Shown: positions 7,532 through 16,461 of the stretch, in pieces | How the letters are laid out: each line of letters starts with the position of its first letter | How positions within the stretch are numbered: the first letter of the stretch is position 1 | Assembly: GCA_009838525.1 (NCBI GenBank) | Contig: VXRJ01000018.1 | Span: 124,001 to 188,000 of the forward strand | Reading direction: 5' to 3' | DNA length: 64,000 nucleotides | From: Acidobacteriota bacterium | Lineage (GTDB): Bacteria; Acidobacteriota; Vicinamibacteria; Vicinamibacterales; UBA8438 | Program-made: the position numbers and the translations under genes | Notes under the pieces: model-generated | Seen by the model: only the letters and a program-made list of their open reading frames with translations | Told to the model about the DNA's origin: nothing | The model's database searches: none

Positions 7532-9864
7532 TGCCCCGTCTGGTGTCGGTCGCGGTGCCGGTGCCGTTCCTCCCTCCGCTTACGTACGGGGTGCCGGCAG
7601 GCATGCCGCCGCCGCCCGCCGGCGCGCGTGTCCGCGTTCCGCTCGGTCGGCGCACGGTCATCGGCTGCGTGGTGCCGGAGCCCGACGGCCGGGGCGAGAC
7701 CCCGTCCGGGACACCCCCGGACGGTGACGTGCGGGATCTGGTCGAGATCCTGGATGAAGCGCCCTACCTGCCGCTCGACGTCGTCCGGCTCGCGCTGTGG
7801 GTGGCCGACTACTATGTCTGCGGCGCCGGCGAGGCCATTGCCACCGCCCTGCCGCCGCTTGCGTCACGGTCGACGGATGGTCGCCGGGGCGCGGCCGGCT
7901 TCCGCACGCAACGGGTCGTACGCATCACTCCCGCGGGTCTCGCCGCGCTCGCTGCGCCGCCGGGCGATTCGCCGGCCCGGCCCGGGCGCCCGCCGGGCGC
8001 GGCTCCGCCCATCCGCCCGCGCCTCGGACCGCGCCAGCGCGATGGCCTCGATCGTCTCGCCGTAACAGGAACGGAGGGCCTGCCGGCCAGCGCCCTCGCC
8101 GCGGCCGGTGTGGACAACACGGTCGTCGCGCGTCTCCGGCAGCGCGGCCTGGTGACGGTCGATCTGCGCCGCGTAGACCGCGACCCTTTCGCGCCGGGAG
8201 CGGGCGCCCTGCCGCGGGAGCTGGCGTATCCGCCCCGCTCCGCCGCGGTGCGCCGTCTGACGGCCGGCCAGCGCGCGGCGCTCGACACGCTCGGGCCCCT
8301 CGCGGCGCGGAACGCGTTCGACGTGGCCCTCCTGCGCGGCGTCACCGGCAGCGGCAAGACCGAGGTGTACCTGCGCCTCGCGCGCGACGTCGTGACCGCC
8401 GGCCGCCGCGCGCTGGCGCTGGTTCCGGAAATCGCACTCACGCCGGCCGTGGCGGCGGCGTTCCGCGATGCGTTCGGCGAACGGGTCGCGATTCAACACA
8501 GCGGCCTCTCCGACGGCGAGCGCCACGATCAGTGGCACCGGATCCGGAACGGCGCCGTAGATGTCGTCGTCGGGACGCGCTCGGCGGTCTTTGCGCCGCT
8601 CGACCGCCTCGGTCTCGTCGTCGTCGACGAGGAGCACGACGCGTCCTACAAGCAGGATGGGAATCCCCGCTATCACGCCCGCAGCGTCGCGATCGTCCGG
8701 GCCCAGGCGGCTTGCGCCCTGGTGGTGCTCGGGTCGGCGACACCGTCACTGGAAAGCGCGCACCACGCGGCGCGGCGCAAGTACCACCTGGTCACGATGG
8801 ACGAGCGGGTGCATCGGCGCCCGCTGGCCGACGTGCGCGTCGTCGACATGCGGAGAGAGGTGGCGGACAGCGGCCCCGATACGGTGCTGAGCCGCCCGCT
8901 CCGCGAGGCGCTTGGGGGGACGCTTGACCGGGGCGAGCAGGCCCTGGTCCTGCTGAACCGGCGCGGCTTCGCAGCCGCCATGCTCTGCCGATCGTGCGGC
9001 CGGACGTTCGAGTGCCCCAACTGCAGCGTCTCGCTGACCCTTCACCGCGCCGCGGACCGCGTCCGGTGCCACTACTGCAACTACAGCGTCCGCCGCCCGG
9101 ACACCTGCGCCCACTGCGCCGGTCCGTACCTCGAGGCGGTCGGTTTCGGTACGGAACGGATCGAAGCCGAAGTGGCCGAACAGTTCCCGTCTGCCCGGGT
9201 GGCCCGCCTGGATCGCGACGCGGCCCGCCGGCGCGGCGCGCTGGCCTCGCTCCTCGCCGACTTCCGTGACGGAGCGATCCACGTACTGGTCGGTACGCAG
9301 ATGATCGCCAAGGGGCACGACTTTCCGAACGTGACGCTGGTGGGAGTGATTTCCGCCGATGTCGGCCTCGGTCTGGCCGACTTCCGGGCGGCGGAGCGCA
9401 CCTTCCAGTTGCTGACCCAGGTCGCCGGCCGCGCGGGGCGGGGCGACCGCCGCGGCGTGGCAATCGTGCAGTCGTTCCACCCGGAGCACTACGCCGTCGT
9501 GCACGCGTGCGGCCAGGCGTATCAGCCGTTCTTCGAGGAGGAAATGCGTTACCGCGACCACCTGCGCTATCCGCCGGTCGTGTCGATGGTGAACGCCGTT
9601 GTCCGCGGCCGCTCGCTCGGCGCGGCGATGGAGGACGCCGGCGCCCTGGCCACGCTGATCCGTCGAAGCGTCGGTTCCCGCGTACGCGTGCTCGGTCCCG
9701 CGGTCGCGCCTCTCGCTCGCCTCCGCGGCCAGCACCGCGCGCAGGTTTTCCTGAAGGGCAACGCGCGACCGGCGATGAGGCAGGCGGTTCGCGCCGCTCT
9801 CGATGCCCGCCCCGACCTGCGCCGCCGCGTCACGGTGGATGTCGATCCCGTGAACCTGCTGTAG
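7531..9864 (+). CDS. priA: Primosomal replication-restart helicase PriA
   Basis: A 777-residue superfamily 2 DNA helicase that restarts stalled replication forks. The DNA-binding 3'BD and winged-helix domains occupy about the first 260 residues (it begins [20 protein letters not shown]). Walker A is RGVTGSGKTEVYLRL and the DEAH-type box is VVVDEEHD. The zinc-binding insert has eight cysteines in four CxxC pairs, starting CRSCGRTFECPNC and including CHYC and CAHC. Helicase motifs GTQMIAKGHDFPNV and QVAGRAGRGDR follow. The ATG at 7531 overlaps the previous stop. It is followed by an 83-bp gap with an inverted-repeat element and a convergent protease gene. Confidence 0.96.
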   Translation: MPRLVSVAVPVPFLPPLTYGVPAGMPPPPAGARVRVPLGRRTVIGCVVPEPDGRGETPSGTPPDGDVRDLVEILDEAPYLPLDVVRLALWVADYYVCGAGEAIATALPPLASRSTDGRRGAAGFRTQRVVRITPAGLAALAAPPGDSPARPGRPPGAAPPIRPRLGPRQRDGLDRLAVTGTEGLPASALAAAGVDNTVVARLRQRGLVTVDLRRVDRDPFAPGAGALPRELAYPPRSAAVRRLTAGQRAALDTLGPLAARNAFDVALLRGVTGSGKTEVYLRLARDVVTAGRRALALVPEIALTPAVAAAFRDAFGERVAIQHSGLSDGERHDQWHRIRNGAVDVVVGTRSAVFAPLDRLGLVVVDEEHDASYKQDGNPRYHARSVAIVRAQAACALVVLGSATPSLESAHHAARRKYHLVTMDERVHRRPLADVRVVDMRREVADSGPDTVLSRPLREALGGTLDRGEQALVLLNRRGFAAAMLCRSCGRTFECPNCSVSLTLHRAADRVRCHYCNYSVRRPDTCAHCAGPYLEAVGFGTERIEAEVAEQFPSARVARLDRDAARRRGALASLLADFRDGAIHVLVGTQMIAKGHDFPNVTLVGVISADVGLGLADFRAAERTFQLLTQVAGRAGRGDRRGVAIVQSFHPEHYAVVHACGQAYQPFFEEEMRYRDHLRYPPVVSMVNAVVRGRSLGAAMEDAGALATLIRRSVGSRVRVLGPAVAPLARLRGQHRAQVFLKGNARPAMRQAVRAALDARPDLRRRVTVDVDPVNLL

Positions 9865-9873
9865 AAGCCAGCA

Positions 9874-9935
9874 GTGCGCCGGCGTCCACGCCGGCATCGA
9901 CTGTTGTTCTCTTGCCGGCCTGGAGGCCGGCGCAC
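9874..9935. repeat. REP-like nested inverted repeat downstream of priA
   Basis: An outer inverted repeat of 10 bp (GTGCGCCGGC at 9874-9883, its complement at 9926-9935) encloses two small hairpins. These are GCCGGCG-tcca-CGCCGGC (9878-9895) and GCCGGCC-tgga-GGCCGGC (9914-9931). It lies in the 83-bp gap between convergent genes and may act as a bidirectional terminator. The same GTGCGCCGGCG core recurs at 35944-35954, so it may be a dispersed REP-type element. Confidence 0.6.
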
Positions 9936-9947
9936 CGGGGCGCGCAG

Positions 9948-10814
9948 TCAGCCGCCGAATTCAAGTGGTGTCGGCGTGAAGCAGACGATGAAGATCGCCG
10001 CGGCGGCGAGTGCGACACGTTGGCGGACCGGATCGAGCGGAATGTGCTCGTCGAGGGTGCGTGGATGCCGCGGCCCGGCCAGAATCAGCATCAACACCAT
10101 CAGGATGGCCCAGACAATCCAGCTCGCGGAGACGAAAGTCAATGCAATGACGATGGCAACGGTGCCGAGGGTAATGGCGGTGGAACGCGGTCCGAGCGCC
10201 GCGTAGGCGATGTGCCCCCCGTCGAGCTGGCCGATGGGGAAGAGGTTGAGCGCGGTAGCGAGCAGGCCGAACCAGGCGGCGAAGCCCATCGGGTGGAGGT
10301 TGATGGAGTGCCCCTCCGGAATCGGTCCCCAGATCAGCCAGGCGGCGCCCTGGAACAGGAGGGGCTCGCCCAGTGTGAGAACTCCGGCGCCGTTCTCCGG
10401 CAGCGGCGTCACGCGTGAAAGCGCGATGCCGAGGAAGAGCGCCGGCACGGCTACGACGAAGCCCGCGATCGGCCCTGCCGCGCCGACGTCGAACAGGATG
10501 GGTTTGGTGGGAATGCGGCCGTGGATCCGGATGAAGGCGCCGATGGTGCCGGTCAGGAGCGGCGCAGGGAGGAAGTACGGCAGCGAGGCGTCGATTCGGT
10601 AGTAGCGGCACGCCAGGTAGTGACCCATTTCGTGCACGCCCAGGATCGCCAGGATGGTCAGGCTGTACCAGGCGCCGTCGAGAAACGAGACGGCCGGCGG
10701 ATCGCGCGTGAAGTCGGACATGAAGCCTGCGTAGTGGCCGCTCCCGACGTACATGGTGCTGGTAACGGTGGCGAGAAACAGCGCCGCATGAATCAAGCGC
10801 GGGCGGCGGCGCAC
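9948..10814 (-). CDS. Site-2 protease family intramembrane zinc metalloprotease (M50)
   Basis: A 288-residue multi-spanning membrane protein with the S2P catalytic signature: zinc ligands in GVHEMGHYLA and the third ligand in GQLDGGHIAY. It has at least six hydrophobic segments. Such proteases cleave transmembrane anti-sigma factors or signal-peptide remnants; the substrate here is unknown. The GTG at 10814 is the first conventional start. However, the frame is open for 18 further codons to a CTG at 10866-10868 that overlaps the HU stop as CTGA, so the true protein may be 306 residues with a Pro-rich N-terminus. It lies downstream of the HU gene on the minus strand. Confidence 0.88.
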   Translation of the reverse strand: MRRRPRLIHAALFLATVTSTMYVGSGHYAGFMSDFTRDPPAVSFLDGAWYSLTILAILGVHEMGHYLACRYYRIDASLPYFLPAPLLTGTIGAFIRIHGRIPTKPILFDVGAAGPIAGFVVAVPALFLGIALSRVTPLPENGAGVLTLGEPLLFQGAAWLIWGPIPEGHSINLHPMGFAAWFGLLATALNLFPIGQLDGGHIAYAALGPRSTAITLGTVAIVIALTFVSASWIVWAILMVLMLILAGPRHPRTLDEHIPLDPVRQRVALAAAAIFIVCFTPTPLEFGG

Positions 10815-10864
10815 GGGCGGCGGCGGCGGTGGCGCTTCCGGAAACGGGACGGCGATCGGCTCGG

Positions 10865-11137
10865 TCAGGTCCCTATGTCCTGGAGGTCCTTGCCCGGCTT
10901 GAATCGGATGGTTCGCCCGGGCGGGATTCGGACCTCCTGCCCCGTGCGCGGGTTGCGACCGATGCCCCGTTTCCGCGGACGCACCGAGAAAACGCCGAAC
11001 CCGCGAAGCTCGATCCGTTCACCGCGCTGCAGCGAGTGGCTGAGCGCGTTGAGCATCGTCTCCACCGCCCGCTCGGACTGCTGCTTGGTGATGGCGGCGG
11101 CCTGCGACACGCGGTTGACGAGGTCAGCCTTGATCAT
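10865..11137 (-). CDS. HU/IHF family nucleoid DNA-binding protein
   Basis: A 90-residue histone-like protein. It begins MIKADLVNRVSQAAAITKQQ, has the dimer-core helices, and carries the beta-arm region (RKRGIGRNPRTGQEVRIP) with the intercalating proline, ending FKPGKDLQDIGT. It binds and bends DNA as a dimer. It is transcribed divergently from der: the two start codons are only 5 bp apart, so each promoter must lie partly in the other gene's coding sequence or one annotated start is too far upstream. Whether it is HU or IHF-like cannot be settled by eye. Confidence 0.95.
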   Translation of the reverse strand: MIKADLVNRVSQAAAITKQQSERAVETMLNALSHSLQRGERIELRGFGVFSVRPRKRGIGRNPRTGQEVRIPPGRTIRFKPGKDLQDIGT

Positions 11138-11142
11138 GGCGT

Positions 11143-12585
11143 GTGGTCGGATCAGAATGGAGCACCATCATACAAGAGCGCCGTCCGCGTGTCGTTCTCG
11201 CCGGCCGTCCCAACGTTGGCAAGTCGACCCTCTTCAACCGCCTGACGGGCGAGCGTCGCGCCATCGTAACGCCCATCGCGGGGACGACGCGCGACGTAAT
11301 GCGCCAGCCCGTCGAATGGCTCGGCACGACGGTCGATCTGCTTGACACCGGCGGACTGTTCGGCGCCAGCGAGGATCCCCTGCACGGTGCGGTGGCCGCA
11401 CAGGGCCTTGGCGCGCTCGACACCGCCGCCGTGATCGTCGTCCTGGTCGATGCCCGCGATGGTCTCGTGCCGGCGGACGAGGAGGTGGTGGCGCGGGCCC
11501 GCCGCGCCGCCGCGCCGCTCGTTCTCGCGGTGAACAAGGTGGACGATCAGCGCGATGCCGGCGTGGTGGCGGCGTTCGCCCCACTGGCCGTGGAGCCGGC
11601 GCTTCCGATCGCGGCCGAGCATGGCCTCGGCGTCGGAGACCTGCTCGATGCGGTCGTGGAGCGGCTGCCGCCGTCATTCCGCCCCGCCCGTTCCAGGCGG
11701 GGTTCCGAACATGATCGGACGGTGGCGCCGGACGATTCGGATGCAACCGCTGGCCGCGATCCGACCGAGACCGGCGTGGCGATTGTCGGCCGTCCGAACG
11801 TAGGCAAGTCGTCGCTCGTCAACCGGCTCCTGCGCGAGGACCGGATGCTGGTGAGCGAGCTGGCCGGCACTACGCGCGATGCCGTCGATACGGTGCTCGC
11901 CTGGCACGGGCGGCGCATCCGCCTGGTCGACACGGCCGGCATCCGACGTCCCGGCCGGGTCGCGCAGTCCGGACGCGTGGAGGCGGTCAGCGTCCTGCAG
12001 GCGCGCCGGGCCCTCGCGCGCGCAGACGTTGCGGTCCTGCTGATCGACGCTTCCGCGCCGATCACGAAACAGGACGCCGCGATTGCGGGCGCGGCGGAAG
12101 AGGCGGGCTGCGGCGTCGTCCTCGTCGCCAACAAGTGGGATCTGGTGAAGGAGAAGGGCCCTGGCTACTACCGAACGTACGATGCGGATTTGCGCGATGC
12201 GCTCCGTTTCGCGCGTTTCGCGCCAATCCTGCATGTTTCCGCGCTGACCGGGGAGCGGACGGTGCGGGTTCTCGAGCGTGCGGCCGACGTGGCCGCGGCC
12301 CGTGCGACGCACGTGGGGACGGCGGAGCTGAACCGGGTGGTGCAACGCATCACGGCGCGTCACCGCCCGGCGAGTCCGGGCAAGCGAGAGGTGAGGATCC
12401 TGTACGCGACACAGGTGGCGGTGCGGCCCCCGACGTTCGTCTTCTTCACGAACGTGGCCACGCGCTTCCATTTCTCGTACGAGCGCTATCTGCGCAATCA
12501 TCTTCGCCAGGCGTTCGGCTTCGAGGGCTCACCCATCCGCGTCCGGGCGCGCGCCCGGCGCCAACGCGCGTCCGGGCGCCGCTGA
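11143..12585 (+). CDS. der: Ribosome-assembly GTPase Der (EngA)
   Basis: A 480-residue protein with two tandem GTPase domains, needed for maturation of the 50S subunit. GTPase 1 has GRPNVGKSTLFNRL, DTGG and NKVD. GTPase 2 (~215-390) has GRPNVGKSSLVNRL, DTAG and NKWD. A C-terminal KH-like domain follows, ending in a basic tail (RVRARARRQRASGRR). The GTG at 11143 is the only conventional in-frame start before the first G1 motif. It gives about 15 residues (MVGSEWSTIIQERR) before the first strand, longer than usual and without a Shine-Dalgarno, so the start is uncertain. Confidence 0.95.
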   Translation: MVGSEWSTIIQERRPRVVLAGRPNVGKSTLFNRLTGERRAIVTPIAGTTRDVMRQPVEWLGTTVDLLDTGGLFGASEDPLHGAVAAQGLGALDTAAVIVVLVDARDGLVPADEEVVARARRAAAPLVLAVNKVDDQRDAGVVAAFAPLAVEPALPIAAEHGLGVGDLLDAVVERLPPSFRPARSRRGSEHDRTVAPDDSDATAGRDPTETGVAIVGRPNVGKSSLVNRLLREDRMLVSELAGTTRDAVDTVLAWHGRRIRLVDTAGIRRPGRVAQSGRVEAVSVLQARRALARADVAVLLIDASAPITKQDAAIAGAAEEAGCGVVLVANKWDLVKEKGPGYYRTYDADLRDALRFARFAPILHVSALTGERTVRVLERAADVAAARATHVGTAELNRVVQRITARHRPASPGKREVRILYATQVAVRPPTFVFFTNVATRFHFSYERYLRNHLRQAFGFEGSPIRVRARARRQRASGRR

Positions 12586-12602
12586 AGACCCGGCGAGACA
12601 TG

Positions 12603-12608
12603 TAGAAT
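12603..12608 (+). promoter_or_regulatory. -10-like box close to the MerR regulator start
   Basis: TAGAAT lies 12 nt before the GTG start at 12621, with no Shine-Dalgarno between. If used, the transcript would have a leader of only about 5 nt. No convincing -35 is present. Confidence 0.4.
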
Positions 12609-12620
12609 TGTCGCGAGACC

Positions 12621-13133
12621 GTGGCAGCCGTCGAGATTCCGGATCGCCCGCTCTTCAAGGCGTCGGAAGTGTGTGCCCTGGCGAAGGTGCAACCCTTCGT
12701 CCTTAGGTCGTGGGAGAGGGAGTTTCCGAAGCTGGGGGAGTCGACGCCGAACGGCGGCCGTGTTTACCGGAAGGTCGACATCGAACTGGTGTTGTCGATC
12801 AAGCGCCTGCTTCTCGAAGAGGGGTTGACGCTTGGAGCGGCACGGCGCAAGCTTGGGGCAGAGGAAGCGCCCGAGGCGTCCGTCGAGCACTTGCCGCTGG
12901 AGGATCTGTTGGGGCAGAAGGCCCGCGAGCGGATCACCGCGGTGAAGGCGGACTTGCGGGCCATTCTGACGTCCCTCTCGTCCGATGTCGTGGAGGGGCG
13001 GAACGGTCCCGCGGGATCGACCGCGGCGGCGGCGTCGAAAGCGGCGGCGGCATTGTCCCCCGCCGCGCGCGGCGCGCCGGCGCGGCCGGGGAAGGGCGGT
13101 GCGCCGCGGAAGCGCCGGCGCGCGTCGCCGTAG
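12621..13133 (+). CDS. MerR-type HTH transcriptional regulator
   Basis: A 170-residue protein. Residues 8-80 match the MerR winged helix-turn-helix: LFKASEVCALAKVQPFVLRS, WEREFP and NGGRVYRKVDIELVLSIKRL, then EGLTLGAARRKL. Residues 80-130 form a helical segment, and the C-terminus is an Ala/Gly/Arg-rich basic tail ending RKRRRASP. There is no recognisable effector-binding domain, so it resembles the short MerR proteins common in Acidobacteria and Deltaproteobacteria rather than a metal sensor. It sits directly upstream of tRNA-Pro. Its target is unknown. Confidence 0.85.
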   Translation: MAAVEIPDRPLFKASEVCALAKVQPFVLRSWEREFPKLGESTPNGGRVYRKVDIELVLSIKRLLLEEGLTLGAARRKLGAEEAPEASVEHLPLEDLLGQKARERITAVKADLRAILTSLSSDVVEGRNGPAGSTAAAASKAAAALSPAARGAPARPGKGGAPRKRRRASP

Positions 13134-13143
13134 GTGAGTTCGT

Positions 13144-13220
13144 CGGGATGTGGCGCAGCCTGGTAGCGCACCTGACTGGGGGTCAGGGGGTCGCTGGTTC
13201 GAATCCAGTCATCCCGACCA
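13144..13220 (+). tRNA. tRNA-Pro (anticodon GGG)
   Basis: A 77-nt cloverleaf. The 7-bp acceptor stem is CGGGATG/CATCCCG, followed by A and an encoded CCA. The D-arm is GCGC-AGCCTGGTA-GCGC. The anticodon stem CCTGA/TCAGG encloses loop CTGGGGG, giving anticodon GGG (proline, codon CCC). The T-arm is CTGG-TTCGAAT-CCAG. It begins 10 nt after the MerR gene stop and may be read through from it. Confidence 0.97.
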
Positions 13221-13263
13221 TGTTTCGTATCGTTCGGGTGTTCCGTCTTCCGGGAGGATGAGG

Positions 13264-16200
13264 ATGAAAGTGGCACTCCGAAGTGGTGTCCTGACCGCCG
13301 TCCTTGCGTTGCTGGCGCTCGGTGCTCTGCCTGCGCCGGAGCTTGGCGCGCAGCAGGATGCCCGGCCCGAACGGGTGGTCGACTTCGAGCGCGAGGTGCG
13401 TCCGGTTCTCTCGGAGAACTGCTTCGCCTGCCACGGGCCGGACGAGGCGACCCGGCAGCGGGGGCTCCGCCTCGATACGCGCGAGGGCTGGTTCGAAGAC
13501 CGGGGCCGCCTGGGAGGGCCGGTCATCGTCGAGGGGGATGCCGAGGCGAGCAGCCTGTTCCAGCGTCTGACCCATCGGAACGCGCGTCTTCGGATGCCGC
13601 AGGGCGCCGATCCGCTTACCGACGACCAGGTGGAGACGATACGCCTCTGGATTGATCAGGGTGCGGAATGGCGGCCGCACTGGGCGTTCATTCCGCCCGA
13701 GCGACCCGAGCTTCCCCCGGTGGCGGATGCCGATTGGTCACGCAATCCGATCGACCGGTTCGTCCTCGCCCGGCTCGAGTCCGAGGACCTGAGACCCGCG
13801 TCCGAAACGGACCGCGCGACGCTGCTGCGGCGCGTGTCTCTCGACTTGACGGGCCTCCCGCCCAGTCCGGCCGATCTGGCGGCCTTTCTGAATGACGACG
13901 CGGCAGACGCGTACGAGCAGGCGGTTGATCGACTGCTCGCATCGCCGCGCTACGGCGAGCGGATGGCGAGCGAGTGGCTCGATGCGGCGCGTTACGCGGA
14001 CACCAACGGTTACCAGACCGACGGCGAGCGATCGATGTGGCGCTGGCGCGACTGGGTGATCGACGCTTACAACGCCAACATGCCGTTCGATCAGTTCACC
14101 ATCGAGCAGATCGCGGGAGACATGCTGCCGAGCGCGACGAGCGATCAACGCATTGCCACCGCGTTCAACCGGAACCACAGCCTGAACAGCGAGGGTGGGA
14201 TCGTTCCGGAGGAGTTCCTCGTGGCATACGCCGTCGACCGCGTCGAGACCACCTCGACGATCTGGCTCGGCCTGACCCTCGGGTGCGCACGCTGTCACGA
14301 TCACAAGTTCGATCCCGTCTCGCAGCGCGAGTTCTACGAGGTGATCGCGCACTTCAACAACATCCCGGAGCGGGGCAAGGGCTTCAAGTACGTCAACTCG
14401 CCGCCGCTGATCACCGCGCCGACGGCGGAACAGGAAGAAGAGATCGCTGCGCTCGACGCCAAGCTGGTGGAGGCGCGCGAAGCCCTGGCGGCACTCGATG
14501 CGGAGACGGCCGAGGCGCGGGCGGCGTGGGAGGCTTCCCTTGCCGAAGCGGGGCCGCTCGACTGGGTGCTCCGGGACGACCTGCTGGCCCACCATCCGTT
14601 CGACGGTGACATCGCCGCGGCGAGAAGCCCCGAAGACGTGTCCGCCGTCCTGGAGGAGGGGACGCCCCGCTTCGTCGACGGACCGCGGGATTCGGCGTTC
14701 GCCTTCGACGGCGAGCGCTACGTCAACGCTGGTGCGCATCCGGACGTGGGTTACGACGACCCATTCACCATCGCGGCCTGGATCCGCCCGGAGGCCGCTG
14801 ACGGCGTGATTGCCTCGCGCGCGTCGGCCGGCGATCAGGGTGAAGTTGGCTGGGGTCTCTATCTTGAGGCGGGCAAGCTGCGACTGAACATGTCGACGCG
14901 TGTCCTCGACGACGGTGTGGCGGCCGAGACGGTGGCTCCGGTTCGCCTCGGGGAGTGGCAGCATGTCGTCGCGAGCCACGATGGCTCGAAGACCCCGGAA
15001 GGCATGGCGGTTTACGTCGATGGCGTGCCGCAGGAGCTGGAGGGGCTTCTCGACCTGGTGGGGAACCGGATGCCGCAGCGCTATCCGCTCCGGATCGGCG
15101 CGAGCGGATCGGACAAGCCCCGGTTCGATGGCGCGATTGACGACGTGCGGATCTACGGCGCGGCGCTGACGCCGGAGCAAGCGGCGGTTGTTGCGACGCG
15201 CGAGGCGCTCGGCGAGATCGCCGCGATCCCGCCGGCCGACCGGTCCGCCAGCCAGACGGAGAAGCTCCGGCTCGCGTTCTTCGATCAGTACGCCCCGCCG
15301 GACGTGCGGGAGGCCTACGCCGCCGTCGCCATGCTGGAGCGGGAGCGCGAGGCGCTCTGGGCCAGCTTCCCGACCGTGATGGTGATGGAGGAGATGGCCG
15401 AGCGGCGTCCCACTTTCCGACTGGAGCGGGGCGCCTACGACAACCCGGCGGAGGAGGTCTTTCCGGGCGTTCCCGCGGTGCTGCCGCCGCTGCCCGCGGG
15501 TGAGGAAGCGAACCGCCTGACGTTCGCCCGCTGGCTGGTCGCTCCTGACCATCCGCTCACCGCCCGTGTCACCGTGAACCGTTTCTGGCAGCAGTACTTC
15601 GGAACCGGCCTCGTGAAGACGGCGGAGAACTTCGGCACGCAGGGCGAGTACCCGAGTCATCCCGAGCTGCTCGACTGGCTCGCCACGTCGTTCATCGATT
15701 CCGGGTGGGACATCAAGGCGATGCAGCGACTGATCGTCACGAGCGCCACCTACCGGCAGGCGTCGCATGTCACCCCGGAAGCGTGGGAGGCCGATCCCGA
15801 GAACCGCCGGCTGGCTCGCGGACCGCGGTTGCGGCTCCCGGCGCAGATGATTCGCGATCAGGCCCTCGCGGTTTCCGGCCTGCTGGCCGAGCGCCTCGGC
15901 GGGCCGTCGGTCAAGCCGTACCAACCGGAGGGCCTCTGGGACGAGGTCGTGGAGGGCGGCTACGGTTCCTACGAGCCCTCGGAGGGAGACGACCTGTACC
16001 GGCGCAGCCTCTACACGTTCTGGAAGCGAACGCTCGGCCCGCCGGCGATGATGACGTTCGATTCATCGACACGCGAGACCTGCATTGTCCGCACCGGGCG
16101 GACCAACACGCCGCTGCAGGCGCTCAACCTGATGAACGACGTGACTTACGTGGAGGCGGCGCGCCGCCTGGCCGAACGGATGATGACCGAAGGAGGCGTG

Positions 16201-16455
16201 TCGCCCGAAGAGAGGATCGGCTGGGCGCACTATCTGGTCACCGCGCACCGGCCGCGGCCGGAAGCCGAAGCAATCCTCGTGAATGGCTTCGGGCGGCATC
16301 TCGACCGCTACCAGGCGGATCGGGAAGCGGCGCTCGCGCTGGTGACCCAGGGCGAGTCGCCGCGCGACGAGACGCTCGACGTGGCGGAGCTTGCCTCCTA
16401 CACGATGGTGGCGAACCTGCTCCTGAACTTCGACGGCACCATTACGAAGGAATAG
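13264..16455 (+). CDS. Planctomycete-type cytochrome c / LamG / DUF1549-DUF1553 secreted protein
   Basis: A large predicted exported protein (1063 residues) with an N-terminal signal peptide (VLTAVLALLALGALPAPELGAQ). Domains in order are: a PSCyt1-type cytochrome c with haem motif CFACH (~residues 53-57); DUF1549/PSCyt2 (~155-385) containing CARCHDHKFDPVSQREFYEV; a LamG/concanavalin-like domain (~440-640, for example FAFDGERYVNAG and KLRLNMSTRVLDD); and DUF1553/PSD1 (~760-1020, NRFWQQYFGTGLVKTAENFG, FDSSTRETC, NTPLQALNLMND). The ATG at 13264 has GGGAGG 7 nt upstream. It pairs with the following DUF1501 gene, a linkage seen throughout Planctomycetes and Acidobacteria. The substrate is unknown; carbohydrate binding or oxidation is a guess. 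Confidence 0.9.
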   Translation: MKVALRSGVLTAVLALLALGALPAPELGAQQDARPERVVDFEREVRPVLSENCFACHGPDEATRQRGLRLDTREGWFEDRGRLGGPVIVEGDAEASSLFQRLTHRNARLRMPQGADPLTDDQVETIRLWIDQGAEWRPHWAFIPPERPELPPVADADWSRNPIDRFVLARLESEDLRPASETDRATLLRRVSLDLTGLPPSPADLAAFLNDDAADAYEQAVDRLLASPRYGERMASEWLDAARYADTNGYQTDGERSMWRWRDWVIDAYNANMPFDQFTIEQIAGDMLPSATSDQRIATAFNRNHSLNSEGGIVPEEFLVAYAVDRVETTSTIWLGLTLGCARCHDHKFDPVSQREFYEVIAHFNNIPERGKGFKYVNSPPLITAPTAEQEEEIAALDAKLVEAREALAALDAETAEARAAWEASLAEAGPLDWVLRDDLLAHHPFDGDIAAARSPEDVSAVLEEGTPRFVDGPRDSAFAFDGERYVNAGAHPDVGYDDPFTIAAWIRPEAADGVIASRASAGDQGEVGWGLYLEAGKLRLNMSTRVLDDGVAAETVAPVRLGEWQHVVASHDGSKTPEGMAVYVDGVPQELEGLLDLVGNRMPQRYPLRIGASGSDKPRFDGAIDDVRIYGAALTPEQAAVVATREALGEIAAIPPADRSASQTEKLRLAFFDQYAPPDVREAYAAVAMLEREREALWASFPTVMVMEEMAERRPTFRLERGAYDNPAEEVFPGVPAVLPPLPAGEEANRLTFARWLVAPDHPLTARVTVNRFWQQYFGTGLVKTAENFGTQGEYPSHPELLDWLATSFIDSGWDIKAMQRLIVTSATYRQASHVTPEAWEADPENRRLARGPRLRLPAQMIRDQALAVSGLLAERLGGPSVKPYQPEGLWDEVVEGGYGSYEPSEGDDLYRRSLYTFWKRTLGPPAMMTFDSSTRETCIVRTGRTNTPLQALNLMNDVTYVEAARRLAERMMTEGGVSPEERIGWAHYLVTAHRPRPEAEAILVNGFGRHLDRYQADREAALALVTQGESPRDETLDVAELASYTMVANLLLNFDGTITKE

Positions 16456-16461
16456 CCCACG

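Noticed and set aside
9507-10418. 303-codon plus-strand frame running from priA into the protease gene
   Set aside because: It crosses a real gene end and the inverted repeats and lies antisense to the M50 protease; composition is not protein-like.
13150-13263. Upstream extension of the DUF1553 frame beginning inside tRNA-Pro
   Set aside because: It would start within a mature tRNA, and the signal peptide and Shine-Dalgarno fix the start at 13264.
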